DNA of 64,000 bases from Pseudoxanthomonas sp. Root630 (GTDB lineage: Bacteria > Pseudomonadota > Gammaproteobacteria > Xanthomonadales > Xanthomonadaceae). Each line of letters opens with the position of its first letter. Within the stretch, counting starts at the first letter, position 1. Under the pieces are notes generated by a model, which saw nothing but the letters and a program-made list of their open reading frames with translations, did not search any database and was not told where the DNA came from. The position numbers were made by a program, and so were the translations under genes. Positions 53,209 to 61,584 of this stretch are shown one piece after another. The stretch is from contig NZ_LMGY01000021.1 in NCBI RefSeq assembly GCF_001427585.1, positions 1-64,000 of the forward strand. The letters run 5' to 3'.

Positions 53209-55484
53209 TCCGGCACCTTCTTTCCTGGTGGCTTGGTCAGTGGGCATCGCTGACGTTGGATAAGCGACAGTTCCAACTCTACAAGCTCTCGAGAGCACGA
53301 GGCGGTGGCGCGAAGAACTTGCGCTTCTCGCGGGTCGGTTGCCAGAGCTGCCTGCTCATCCAGGCGCTTGGCATCCTGCTCCACGTTCAGCAAAAAGGAG
53401 CTCGATGTACTGTGAAATACACAGGCGCCGCAGATATCCACTCCTGCCAGCTCCCTACGAATTGTCCCCTCCTTGCTACAACGCCCTCTCAAGCCGACCC
53501 GCGCGCCAGATTCTTCCGCCCAACAGACCCCATGAGACATCGGGGTTGGCGCGTACCCCCTGCTCTTAAACTGCTTTCGGATTTCGCTTTTCAGGGTCGC
53601 TGGGTCGCGATCAGGAAACTCGACGTGCCGCCAGATGCGCTGAATCCAACGATGTACACGCCTCGTCATTGGCCCCCCGGCACCGTCGGAAGTTAGCATC
53701 GCATCCAACTGCGCATCCGCGTAGTGGCGCTGGGCTTCTGACATCTCTTGCTCTGGGAAACAATCCGCTCTGTGCCGATGTAGTGCCTCAATTCGATCTG
53801 CCTTGTCTCGCATGGCTGGGTCGGTGATGTAGACCCTGGTCGTTTCGAGATCAAAGTGTGCAAGGAACTCCGACAAGGCCTGCAACTTGGGGTGTTCCCA
53901 TCGATAGAAGTACACCAGCGCAAAGAAACGTCGGAACATGTGAGTCTTGCGTTCAGAATCAGCAACTCCCGCCAGCGAATACAGTTCCCCGCTGTGTTCG
54001 TCAAAGGAAAAACCAAACATGGCGCTCGCATCCCCGAGAAGCGCCGCGCTGCCGGGGAAGGAGAACAGCTTCTGGGCACGCCTATCCTGATCCGAGGTTC
54101 CGACCTCCTCGCCGGGAAGAGCGGCGGCCCTCAATCTTGTCAGCACGTCCACTGCATGCACCGTCAGCGCTGATGCCGGCATCTTCATCCAGGCATTCCA
54201 GGTCTTCTCGATGTAGATGTCCAGGGCATATGCATCGATATCGGGATCAATCTTCTCAAGGCACGCCGCGTAGATGCCCCATGGCCGACTCCCCTCTCCG
54301 ACTACCTCATTCTTTCTTCTTGCTTGCGTAATGGCAATCAGGACGAAAGCCGCCGTCAAGAGATTCTTCACCAGCAGGGAGATGCTCTCACCGGTTGCAG
54401 TGGTGAACGAGGCCACTTCATAGGGAAAGTCCACACGCGACTTTAGCTCTGCGTATCGTTCACGTATCGCTGCATTCACGCGCGTGCTGACGTTCGCCTC
54501 GCCTTTGTACTCAGATGCTGTCCCAACAAGCGTCTCTCGCCAGAACGCCACGAGCTCGATAACTGCATCAGCCTTGTTGTAAAGCCACTCAAGCGACTCC
54601 GCTAGCAACTTAGCAGCATCCTCCACCGTCAAGTTGGCGGTCCGCCCATCCGGAATCCCGTTGGCAAGGCGCGCATGAAGCCGGGCGTTAGCGAAGGGTT
54701 CAAAGCTCAGCCTGTCAAGCGTCGCGGGAAGAATGCAAAGTCCATTCAGTGCACCGAAGCAGTTCTTGAACGACGCCTCGGACCAGGGCTGCATATCGTC
54801 GCTTCTCCGTTCCGCCCCGACTGTCACCTTCTGCATCAGACCAGCTATTTCCTTACGGAGGAACATCGGATACTCCCGCGATGTGACTACGTATCCAAGG
54901 TAAGAGGAGAGTCGCTCCGAAGAGATGCTGCAAGTCGCCCCATCATGAGATGAAGCAACCTGCAGAAGTAGGGCTTTATCGTCTTCGCAGCGCCTGACTA
55001 GCTCCCTCAGCTCGGCCTCCGTGTTTAGGGCGCTGAACCACCCCTTGGGTTGCAACTCGAGCGCCAGCCTCCTCATATCGTCCAAGGTCACATCGGCCAA
55101 CTTGTAGATCCGATTCTTCACGCACCATGCGAAAAACCTGGACGTATGATTGAGCGAGTTGACCGCTTTACCTAGAGCGTCATGCCCGGTCCCGGCTGAC
55201 AGAACGTTGCAAAATTGCGCGCGCGCAACATCTACCCAGTGCGGAAATTTCCCAAGAGTGAAGCTTTCCGAGAAGGGTCCGTCAGGACCATTGGCTGGCA
55301 GCGGAATTCGGGAGAGGTCGATGAGCCTAATCTTGTCACCGTTGGCCACCCGTAGAACCGGGTCATTCCAATCGCTTAGAATCCTTCTATCTCGTGCAAC
55401 TCCCGTGGGCCAAGCGCCCTCATCTGAATCTCGGTTTGGCGATGGCGCAATCAAACCAGCGTCAACTTTCACGCCTTTTTTCAT
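53205..55484 (-). CDS. Tyrosine recombinase, second of the trio (759 aa)
   Basis: A 759-residue recombinase of the large TnpB/GmtY-Z-like kind. Catalytic residues read Arg in TQARRKNEV (about 389), Lys in YIEKTW (427), H-x-x-R in THMFRRFF (515-518), His in EFLAHFDLET (543) and Tyr in TRVYITD (552). The long N-terminal half holds a SAM-like DNA-binding region. The last 190 residues carry a cysteine cluster (GVCWAEESG, GRCSKEG, ICGACVF), a likely zinc finger. ATG at 55484 overlaps the upstream stop (ATGA); an upstream ATG at 55505 is less likely. Confidence 0.88.
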   Translation of the reverse strand: MKKGVKVDAGLIAPSPNRDSDEGAWPTGVARDRRILSDWNDPVLRVANGDKIRLIDLSRIPLPANGPDGPFSESFTLGKFPHWVDVARAQFCNVLSAGTGHDALGKAVNSLNHTSRFFAWCVKNRIYKLADVTLDDMRRLALELQPKGWFSALNTEAELRELVRRCEDDKALLLQVASSHDGATCSISSERLSSYLGYVVTSREYPMFLRKEIAGLMQKVTVGAERRSDDMQPWSEASFKNCFGALNGLCILPATLDRLSFEPFANARLHARLANGIPDGRTANLTVEDAAKLLAESLEWLYNKADAVIELVAFWRETLVGTASEYKGEANVSTRVNAAIRERYAELKSRVDFPYEVASFTTATGESISLLVKNLLTAAFVLIAITQARRKNEVVGEGSRPWGIYAACLEKIDPDIDAYALDIYIEKTWNAWMKMPASALTVHAVDVLTRLRAAALPGEEVGTSDQDRRAQKLFSFPGSAALLGDASAMFGFSFDEHSGELYSLAGVADSERKTHMFRRFFALVYFYRWEHPKLQALSEFLAHFDLETTRVYITDPAMRDKADRIEALHRHRADCFPEQEMSEAQRHYADAQLDAMLTSDGAGGPMTRRVHRWIQRIWRHVEFPDRDPATLKSEIRKQFKSRGYAPTPMSHGVCWAEESGARVGLRGRCSKEGTIRRELAGVDICGACVFHSTSSSFLLNVEQDAKRLDEQAALATDPREAQVLRATASCSRELVELELSLIQRQRCPLTKPPGKKVPE

Positions 55485-58042
55485 ACCCTCTGCTCCAGCA
55501 AACACGCATACTCGGAGTCCGAGATGAGTGCCCAGAGTGCGGCTGTAAACTCGATCCGTGGAAGATGGACCTTGGAGAATCTCTCCGATGATTCAGCGCG
55601 TAATCTTTGCCAGTTCTGTGCGTAGTAGGCCCTCTGTCGAATGAGATGCATGACCCTGATCTTGTCCAGTACCAAAGGCTGCTCTGGGTCAACCATCCAG
55701 ACGTCACACTCCGGCGGCATCAGACGATCCGTCACCGCACTGTCACTCACGGGAAATAGCAGCCTCTTGTCCACGTACGAAAGAGGCATCCCGCTCTTTG
55801 TCACCGCATCCTCGCCACCAGCGGCCCACACAATCGAGGCGCTTAGCACCTTCTGGAACTTCGCAATGTTGGCTGAGTTCAATACCCGAAATACGGTGCC
55901 GTCAAGATAGCCCGCAGTTGTCCTGATGCTTGTGTGCCCCAGGCGTCCTTGTGTCGCATGTGGATCGTCATGGCTAAGATAGTCAGCACCCGCGCTCTGA
56001 TTTCGAAGCTGCTCCCGTGTAAAGTGCGGAAGCTCGTAGTAGGCAATGAATCTCGACAGAATTTTATGGTCTGTACCTCGCCCAAAGACTCGACGGCCCA
56101 CCCCTTTCTCGATGAAGGTAACAAACAAGCCTGGCGACTCGCGAGACCAGTAGCGATCGACGTTGGCGTTGTGCTCAATCATAAGATCGATGCCAGCCTG
56201 AAGGAGCTTATCGACCGGCTCCACACTGGCGTTTTCCATCTCTCCATTTTTTCCCTTCAATGACTGGAACTCCAATCGCGCCCCCTCGCGACGAACCCCA
56301 TTAGCCTCCAGATGCTTCACCGTGTCGCGATTCCATGAAGTGACTATCTGTATCTTCATTTCAATTGCCAACTGAACCCAGCGTGGCACCCACCAGATCA
56401 TTTGAATGGCAAAAGAGTAGAATGGTGATGAACGACCTCCGCACCAGTTCACCAGTTCTGGGTACTCTTCGCTGATCCGTCCGAATGCGCGGTTGAAGCG
56501 ACCTTGGTGGACATTCGAACGAAGCTCCCTATCGCGAGCCTCTCGATAAAGCTCGTGCTTCTGAGCGGCAAAGAAGGTGACTCTTGCAATGTCCTCAGTG
56601 GCAGCACCTCTCAGCCATTGCCGGAAATCCTCTCGCCCGTCACCAAGCCCCTTCATTTGATCCACGTAGGACCGGAAAGAGTCATCAACGCCCATCTCAC
56701 CGGCGCGAAGCATGAATTTCCGCCAGTTGATGAACTCTGCTAATGCATGGTCACACGCATTCTCGATACGCTTCAGCCTATCTTCCAAGTGTTCCGCAGC
56801 ACGCTCTCTACTCAGTGCGCCATCACCTCCTACGACGTGAATGATTGGAGGGCGGTTCTCCGGCGATATCGCTCCAGGATCGGCAACCTCACTGATGAGT
56901 CCGCGACTTCTTCTCGCCCAGTGCTTCGTGCTATCCAGTTGAACCTTGCTCGCACGAGTTCCTAGCGATTGAAATGCGCCATGAAAGGCCTCTTGGAACG
57001 CGCTCAGGTAGCCGCTTCTTGACCGCGGCTCTAGAGGGCGGGCATCACAACATGAGATCAGTGCATTGGTGAGAACTTGGAGATCATCTTCCTGAAGAAT
57101 GTCAGATCGTGAGCTTAGGATTGCACGAACCCTAGCTTGCGAAATGCACGACGTCGCGCAGATCCATTCAACGTGACGCATCAGCCTTTGGAAGTACTGA
57201 TGACTTACGGGAGTTGGCATCGCATCCAACACTTCCGTCAAGAGGCCGCCCTGCCGAACTCCCAGTTGTTCGAAGTCCACAACGTACCCTGGGTATGTCC
57301 TACGTCCGTGGGGGTTGTTCTCTGTCGGGAGGAAGACTAAGTTGCCTTGGCACGCTTTGAATTTGACGGCGGCCGCGTTCATTCTCTCTTGAAGTGCCGC
57401 CCACTCCCCGGTTCCAGGGCCGCCGGGAAGTCGCAGCCGTAGCTGCGAGAAGATGACAACCAGGCGCGCTCGTGGCCCCTTTGGCGTTACGCTTATCGCG
57501 CTGCTAGAGAAGCCGCGGGCTTCGGCTTGTTCGATGATTGCGCTGGCATGGCAGACTTTCGCTTCGTTACGCTTCTCGCAGATTGCATAGTCTGCGAGGA
57601 ATGCTTCCATCTTCTTAATCACCGCTTCCATTCTAGAGGGCGGATAAACCCGCCCCACTAGACGCGTCACCAGGGCTTTCAGTGAAGAGCGGGGAAACGC
57701 TTCGCTTTCCAAACACTGTGTAGCTCCGACCCACACGAGATCAGCCTGCTCTTTCAATGTGGATTGAATGCGCTCCAGAAGCTTTTCAGTCCATCCACCT
57801 GCTGGCCGAAGCAAGGGGATTTGGATCGCGCCACATTTGGTGTGGACAGCCACCGTTGCCTTGATGTCTTTTGGACGGCGCGCCCGAGCGCCTTCCCGCC
57901 AGGACTCCTGGATGGCATCTAGTAAGTACGCCAGGAACAACTTGACATGCCATCGAAGGGCACCCCGCTTACTCTGAGCGCTTAAGGTAAGCCCCGCCCT
58001 CTTTCCTTCAGGCTTTGGTAGCCTATTGGAGCTCTTCTGCAT
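55481..58042 (-). CDS. Tyrosine recombinase, first of the trio (853 aa)
   Basis: An 853-residue protein, longest of the trio. Near the C-terminus it has H-x-x-R in LPHFTREQLRNQ (about 673-676), His in RLGHTSIRTTAGY (703) and the nucleophile Tyr (712). A conserved Lys is in SLKGKNGEM further upstream, and an Arg candidate is in VPRWVQLAIEM. The long N-terminal region (1-450) has no recognised family and likely binds DNA. The ATG at 58042 is the first good start inside the element, only about 46 bp from the recG junction. Longer frames that continue into recG are meaningless there and are rejected. GC content is visibly lower than in the chromosome next door. Confidence 0.87.
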   Translation of the reverse strand: MQKSSNRLPKPEGKRAGLTLSAQSKRGALRWHVKLFLAYLLDAIQESWREGARARRPKDIKATVAVHTKCGAIQIPLLRPAGGWTEKLLERIQSTLKEQADLVWVGATQCLESEAFPRSSLKALVTRLVGRVYPPSRMEAVIKKMEAFLADYAICEKRNEAKVCHASAIIEQAEARGFSSSAISVTPKGPRARLVVIFSQLRLRLPGGPGTGEWAALQERMNAAAVKFKACQGNLVFLPTENNPHGRRTYPGYVVDFEQLGVRQGGLLTEVLDAMPTPVSHQYFQRLMRHVEWICATSCISQARVRAILSSRSDILQEDDLQVLTNALISCCDARPLEPRSRSGYLSAFQEAFHGAFQSLGTRASKVQLDSTKHWARRSRGLISEVADPGAISPENRPPIIHVVGGDGALSRERAAEHLEDRLKRIENACDHALAEFINWRKFMLRAGEMGVDDSFRSYVDQMKGLGDGREDFRQWLRGAATEDIARVTFFAAQKHELYREARDRELRSNVHQGRFNRAFGRISEEYPELVNWCGGRSSPFYSFAIQMIWWVPRWVQLAIEMKIQIVTSWNRDTVKHLEANGVRREGARLEFQSLKGKNGEMENASVEPVDKLLQAGIDLMIEHNANVDRYWSRESPGLFVTFIEKGVGRRVFGRGTDHKILSRFIAYYELPHFTREQLRNQSAGADYLSHDDPHATQGRLGHTSIRTTAGYLDGTVFRVLNSANIAKFQKVLSASIVWAAGGEDAVTKSGMPLSYVDKRLLFPVSDSAVTDRLMPPECDVWMVDPEQPLVLDKIRVMHLIRQRAYYAQNWQRLRAESSERFSKVHLPRIEFTAALWALISDSEYACLLEQRV

Positions 58043-58088
58043 CGAAAAGGTCTTCTGTGTACGCCCATCGATGCTAACATTCCCGTAC
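58043..58088. other. Right end of the mobile element at the recG junction
   Basis: recG coding similarity (GDVG of the Walker A motif) ends at about 58,088, and the frame then reads non-RecG residues. The next 46 bp precede the first recombinase start. Within them GTACG and CGTAC lie as short inverted arms about 20 bp apart (near 58,086 and 58,058), which could be a recombinase binding dyad. The exact crossover point cannot be fixed without the other junction or an uninterrupted recG. Confidence 0.6.
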
Positions 58089-59010
58089 CCACGTCGCCCT
58101 GCACCAGGCGCAACATCGGCGACGGACGCGCGATGTCCTCGCGGATCTGCGCGAACACGCGCTGCTGCGCGCCCGTGAGCGAGAACGGCAGGGCTTTCAC
58201 CAGGGCCTTCACCAGCGTGCCCTTGCCCTTCAGCGCGGGGGCACGATGCTGCTGCAATGCGAGCCGCTGCCGCCGCAGGCTGAGGTGGTGGGCCAGCAGC
58301 TCCTCGATCGCCAGCCGGCGCTGCGCCGGATGCGTGCCCAACGCGAGCGCGGCCACGTCCGCATCGCGCGGGGGGCGATGCATCGTCAGCAGGGCTTCGC
58401 GCAGCGACGGCAGCCCAAGGCCTTCGAGCAACGAAGGAGGCAACAACTCCAGTGCATCGGACTCGGGCAGGCGCTCCAGCGCCTGGCCGATGAGCTTGCG
58501 CACGGTCGCCGGCCCCAGACCTTCGACGGCGGGATAGATCGGGTCCAGCGCATCGCCCAACGCGGCCTCGTCCCCATCGCCCAGCACGCGGTAGCTCGGG
58601 TGGATGATCTCCAGCCCGTGCTGCCCCGGCTTCGGCGTGCCATAGCAGCGGATGCGCGTACCGACCGCGAACTGCGCCACCTGCGCCGAGCGGAAATGGA
58701 AGAAGCGCAGCACCAGCGTCCCATGCCCCTCGTCGCCGACCGCCACGCGCAGCACCGGGCGGTAGCGGAATCCACGCTCCACCGCCTCCACCCGCCCTTC
58801 CACCTGCGCTGGCACGCCCGGCTGCAAGAGGCGGATCGGTGTCAGCGTGGTGCGGTCCTCGTAGCGCAGCGGCAGGTGCAGCCACAGGTCCTGCATCGTC
58901 GCCAGGCCGCGCGCGGCCAGCTTCTCGGCCACGCGCGGGCCGACGCCGGGCAGGCGGCTCAGGGGTTCGGCGGAGAGATCGACGACGGGGACGTTGCGAC
59001 GCACGGGCAT
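58088..59010 (-). pseudogene. recG: 5' part of host recG, interrupted by the element
   Basis: From MPVRRNVPVVDL at 59010 the frame matches RecG for about 308 residues: PLSRLPGVGPRVAEKL, the wedge LPLRYEDRTTLTPI, the QQRVFAQIREDI segment, and MLRLVQGDVG, which is the start of the Walker A motif (normally GDVGSGKT). After that the frame reads about 34 foreign residues and stops at 57982. The truncated protein keeps the DNA-binding wedge but has no helicase motor. RecG is normally needed for fork rescue. The remaining recG should lie beyond the left side of the window, after the other end of the element. Confidence 0.93.
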
Positions 59011-59045
59011 CGCACAAGGATGCCGGGATCGGCGGCAAACAAAAA

Positions 59046-59069
59046 CCCCGGCATCTCGCGATGCCGGGG
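59046..59069 (-). terminator. Intrinsic terminator after the TonB receptor gene
   Basis: A perfect 10-bp stem (CCCCGGCATC, loop TCGC, GATGCCGGGG) followed on the minus strand by TTTTTGTTT. It lies 27 bp after the TonB-dependent receptor stop and 36 bp before the recG start, in the right orientation to end the receptor transcript. recG therefore needs its own promoter in the same short gap, which would also read into the element. Confidence 0.9.
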
Positions 59070-59096
59070 CCCACGTCCAACGCGTCGCCGCGCGGA

Positions 59097-61547
59097 TCAG
59101 AACTTCACGGCCACTTCCATCCCGTAGGTGCGCGGCTCGCTGATGGTCGCGCCCACCACACCCAGCGGACCGCGGCCATAGGTGTTCAGGCCTTTCACGT
59201 ACTGGTTGTCGAACACATTGTTGCCGTAGACGGCCCAGCTCCAGGTGCCCTGCGCGGATGTCCAGCCGACCCTCACATCGGTACGTTCGCGCGGTTCGCC
59301 GATGTCCAGCAGCGCGTTCACGCCACAGTCGCCCTGGAGATCCGAACCCGCATTGCAGCGCGCGCGCCCACGGTAGGCATGGCGTGCGGAGAAGCGCAGG
59401 TCGCCGTTGTCGCCCAGGCTCATCCGGTACGCCGCGCCGGCCGACGCGGTGAAGCGAGGCTCGCCGGTCGGTTCGCCATCCAGGTCCACGCCTTCCGGCG
59501 TCACGTAGTCCTTGTACGTGGAGTCGATCCACTCGGCCTGCGCGTCCAGCGTGAGCGCATCCGTCACCTTCCAGCGCATGTCGAAGTCGATGCCGGTGGC
59601 CTCGAGGTCGCCGGTGTCGAACACGAAGCGCGGGATGTCCACCGGATTGTCCGGGTCCGGATCGATCAGGCGGATCGACTGGCGGTTGTCATAGCGGTAG
59701 TGGAACAGCGAGGCGTTGTAGGAGAAGCGGCCGAACGACTGCTTGATGCCCACTTCCGCGTTCCACACGTCCTCGTTCTCGAACGCCGGCCCGATCTGCA
59801 GCGCGTTGAAGCCACCGGCCTTGTAGCCCTTGGCCAGCGAACCGAACACCATGGTCTTGTCGTTGACGTGGTAGTCCACGACGAAGCGCGGACTGAAGTC
59901 GCTCCAGCTGCGCTTGTCGCGCACCAGCACGCCCTTGTTGACCATCGCCGGCGGATCGATGAACGCCATGTCGAACGTCAGCGTCTCGCGGGTGATCGGG
60001 ATACCCATCTGCGCCAAGGCGTCGAAGAATCCCAGCGACTCCAGCAGGGCCAGCTTGGCTTCCAGCTCCGGCGCATTGCGGGGCGTGTTGAGCCAGGTGA
60101 AATCCTTCTCGTCGCGGGTGTAGCGCAGGCCGAAGGTCAGGTTGAGCTTGTCGGTGGCGCGCCAGATCACGTCGCCGAAGGCCGCATAGGCGGTCGTCGA
60201 CAGCGTGTTGGTGAAGCGCTCGTTCCAGCGGTCGCCGACCAGCGAGATTGGAATGCCCGCCATCTGCGCCAGCATGGACGTGAAGCCGAACAGGCTGCCA
60301 TCCGGCGTCGGCGCGATGCCCAGGTTGCGGACGATGTTGTCCACGGCCTCGGTATTCGTGTTCACCTCGCTGGTCTGGTCGGCGTCTTCCTTGAAGAAGC
60401 TGGCGCCGGCCACCCAGTCCAGCCGCGCATTGCTGCCGGCGAACTTGAACTCCTGGTAGAAGGTCTCGTTGCTCTCGGTGTTGACCGAATCGATGTACAG
60501 GTCGGCGCGGTTGGTGCCGTCCTCCTCGGTCTGGTTCAACGAATCGTATTGGCGCCACGAGGTGGTGGAGGTCAGGTGGCCCCAGTTCAGCGCGTGATCG
60601 AGGATCAGGGTGACGCCATCGAACGTGCGCCACTCGGCGTTGGTGGCGTCGCTGTAGGTGGGCACGTCCCGGGGATCGAGGTAGTCGTCCGGGTCCACCG
60701 GCACCGGCGGGCGCTGCGGATAGGCCGGCAACGGCACGATCCCGGTGGTCACGCGGCCATTCTGGTCGAGGCTCTCGTGATCCCAGCTGATCAGCGCGGT
60801 CGTGTTCTCGCCCAACCCCACCTGCCAGGCCGCGCGCGTGGCCCACACGTTCTCGCCCCCCAGGTCCTTGCCGGTCGCGCCGTCCTGGAACCAGCCGTCG
60901 CTGTGGTTGAACAGCGCGTTGAAGCGCAGGGCCGAGTTGTCGCTCGTGGGGATGTTCCACATCGCATCGGCGTACTGCTTGCCGTAGTTGCCCAGGCGCA
61001 GGCGCAGGCGGGCCTCGGTTTCATTCTGCGGGCGACGCGTGATCAGCGAGATCGCGCCCGCAGCGGTATTGCGGCCGAACAGTGTGCCCTGCGGGCCCTT
61101 GAGCACTTCGATGCGCTCGACATCGACGAAGGGCAGCAGCACGCCGCCGCCGCGCCCGCCGTACACGCCATCGACGAACACGCCGACGGCCGGATCGGTA
61201 CCGATGCCGAAGTCGCTGGTCTCCACGCCACGCAGTCGGAACGACGGTTGGGTGGGCTGCACCGCATCGACCACCAGGCCCGGCACGAACGCATCGATGT
61301 CGCCGAGGTTGTCCGCCGCCACGTCGTCGAGCAGTTGCTGGTCGACGACCTGCAGCGCGATCGGCACGTCCTGCAGCTCCTGCTGACGGCTCTGCGCGGT
61401 GACGACGATGGTGTCCAGGTTGGTGGCGTCCTGTTCGCCCTGCGGCGTCGACTGCGCCCACGCCGTGCCACCCGTCCCCAGCACCACGCAGCTGCCGAAC
61501 AGCGCGCGCCGCAGCCCGACCACCAGATTCCGTTGCGTCACTTTCAT
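59097..61547 (-). CDS. TonB-dependent outer-membrane receptor
   Basis: An 816-residue receptor. The signal peptide (about 1-32, cleavage near AWAQS) is followed by the TonB box-like DTIVVTAQSRQQ, the plug domain with GVFVDGVYGGRGGG and RIEVLKGPQGTLFGRNTAAGA, and a 22-strand-type barrel ending in an aromatic Phe (GMEVAVKF). It imports a ligand across the outer membrane with TonB energy; the substrate cannot be told. ATG at 61547 is preferred over the GTG one codon earlier because GGAGG is well spaced. It is encoded next to an SO2930-type diheme cytochrome and a beta-helix lipoprotein. Confidence 0.92.
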   Translation of the reverse strand: MKVTQRNLVVGLRRALFGSCVVLGTGGTAWAQSTPQGEQDATNLDTIVVTAQSRQQELQDVPIALQVVDQQLLDDVAADNLGDIDAFVPGLVVDAVQPTQPSFRLRGVETSDFGIGTDPAVGVFVDGVYGGRGGGVLLPFVDVERIEVLKGPQGTLFGRNTAAGAISLITRRPQNETEARLRLRLGNYGKQYADAMWNIPTSDNSALRFNALFNHSDGWFQDGATGKDLGGENVWATRAAWQVGLGENTTALISWDHESLDQNGRVTTGIVPLPAYPQRPPVPVDPDDYLDPRDVPTYSDATNAEWRTFDGVTLILDHALNWGHLTSTTSWRQYDSLNQTEEDGTNRADLYIDSVNTESNETFYQEFKFAGSNARLDWVAGASFFKEDADQTSEVNTNTEAVDNIVRNLGIAPTPDGSLFGFTSMLAQMAGIPISLVGDRWNERFTNTLSTTAYAAFGDVIWRATDKLNLTFGLRYTRDEKDFTWLNTPRNAPELEAKLALLESLGFFDALAQMGIPITRETLTFDMAFIDPPAMVNKGVLVRDKRSWSDFSPRFVVDYHVNDKTMVFGSLAKGYKAGGFNALQIGPAFENEDVWNAEVGIKQSFGRFSYNASLFHYRYDNRQSIRLIDPDPDNPVDIPRFVFDTGDLEATGIDFDMRWKVTDALTLDAQAEWIDSTYKDYVTPEGVDLDGEPTGEPRFTASAGAAYRMSLGDNGDLRFSARHAYRGRARCNAGSDLQGDCGVNALLDIGEPRERTDVRVGWTSAQGTWSWAVYGNNVFDNQYVKGLNTYGRGPLGVVGATISEPRTYGMEVAVKF

Positions 61548-61584
61548 CACTCCCTCCCAAGAAGCGTTAGTGCGGACGCCGGCC

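Noticed and set aside
58043-58100. tRNA attachment site at the island border
   Set aside because: No tRNA gene is present near the junction; the target is the recG coding sequence.
58043-59080. Open frame extending the first recombinase upstream to 1199 residues
   Set aside because: The extra part lies over recG on the same strand in another frame and is a GC-rich Ala/Arg/Pro shadow; family-like sequence begins at the ATG at 58042.
59011-59532. Upstream extension of the recG frame to 516 residues
   Set aside because: It crosses the terminator hairpin and the end of the TonB receptor gene; RecG similarity starts at the ATG at 59010.
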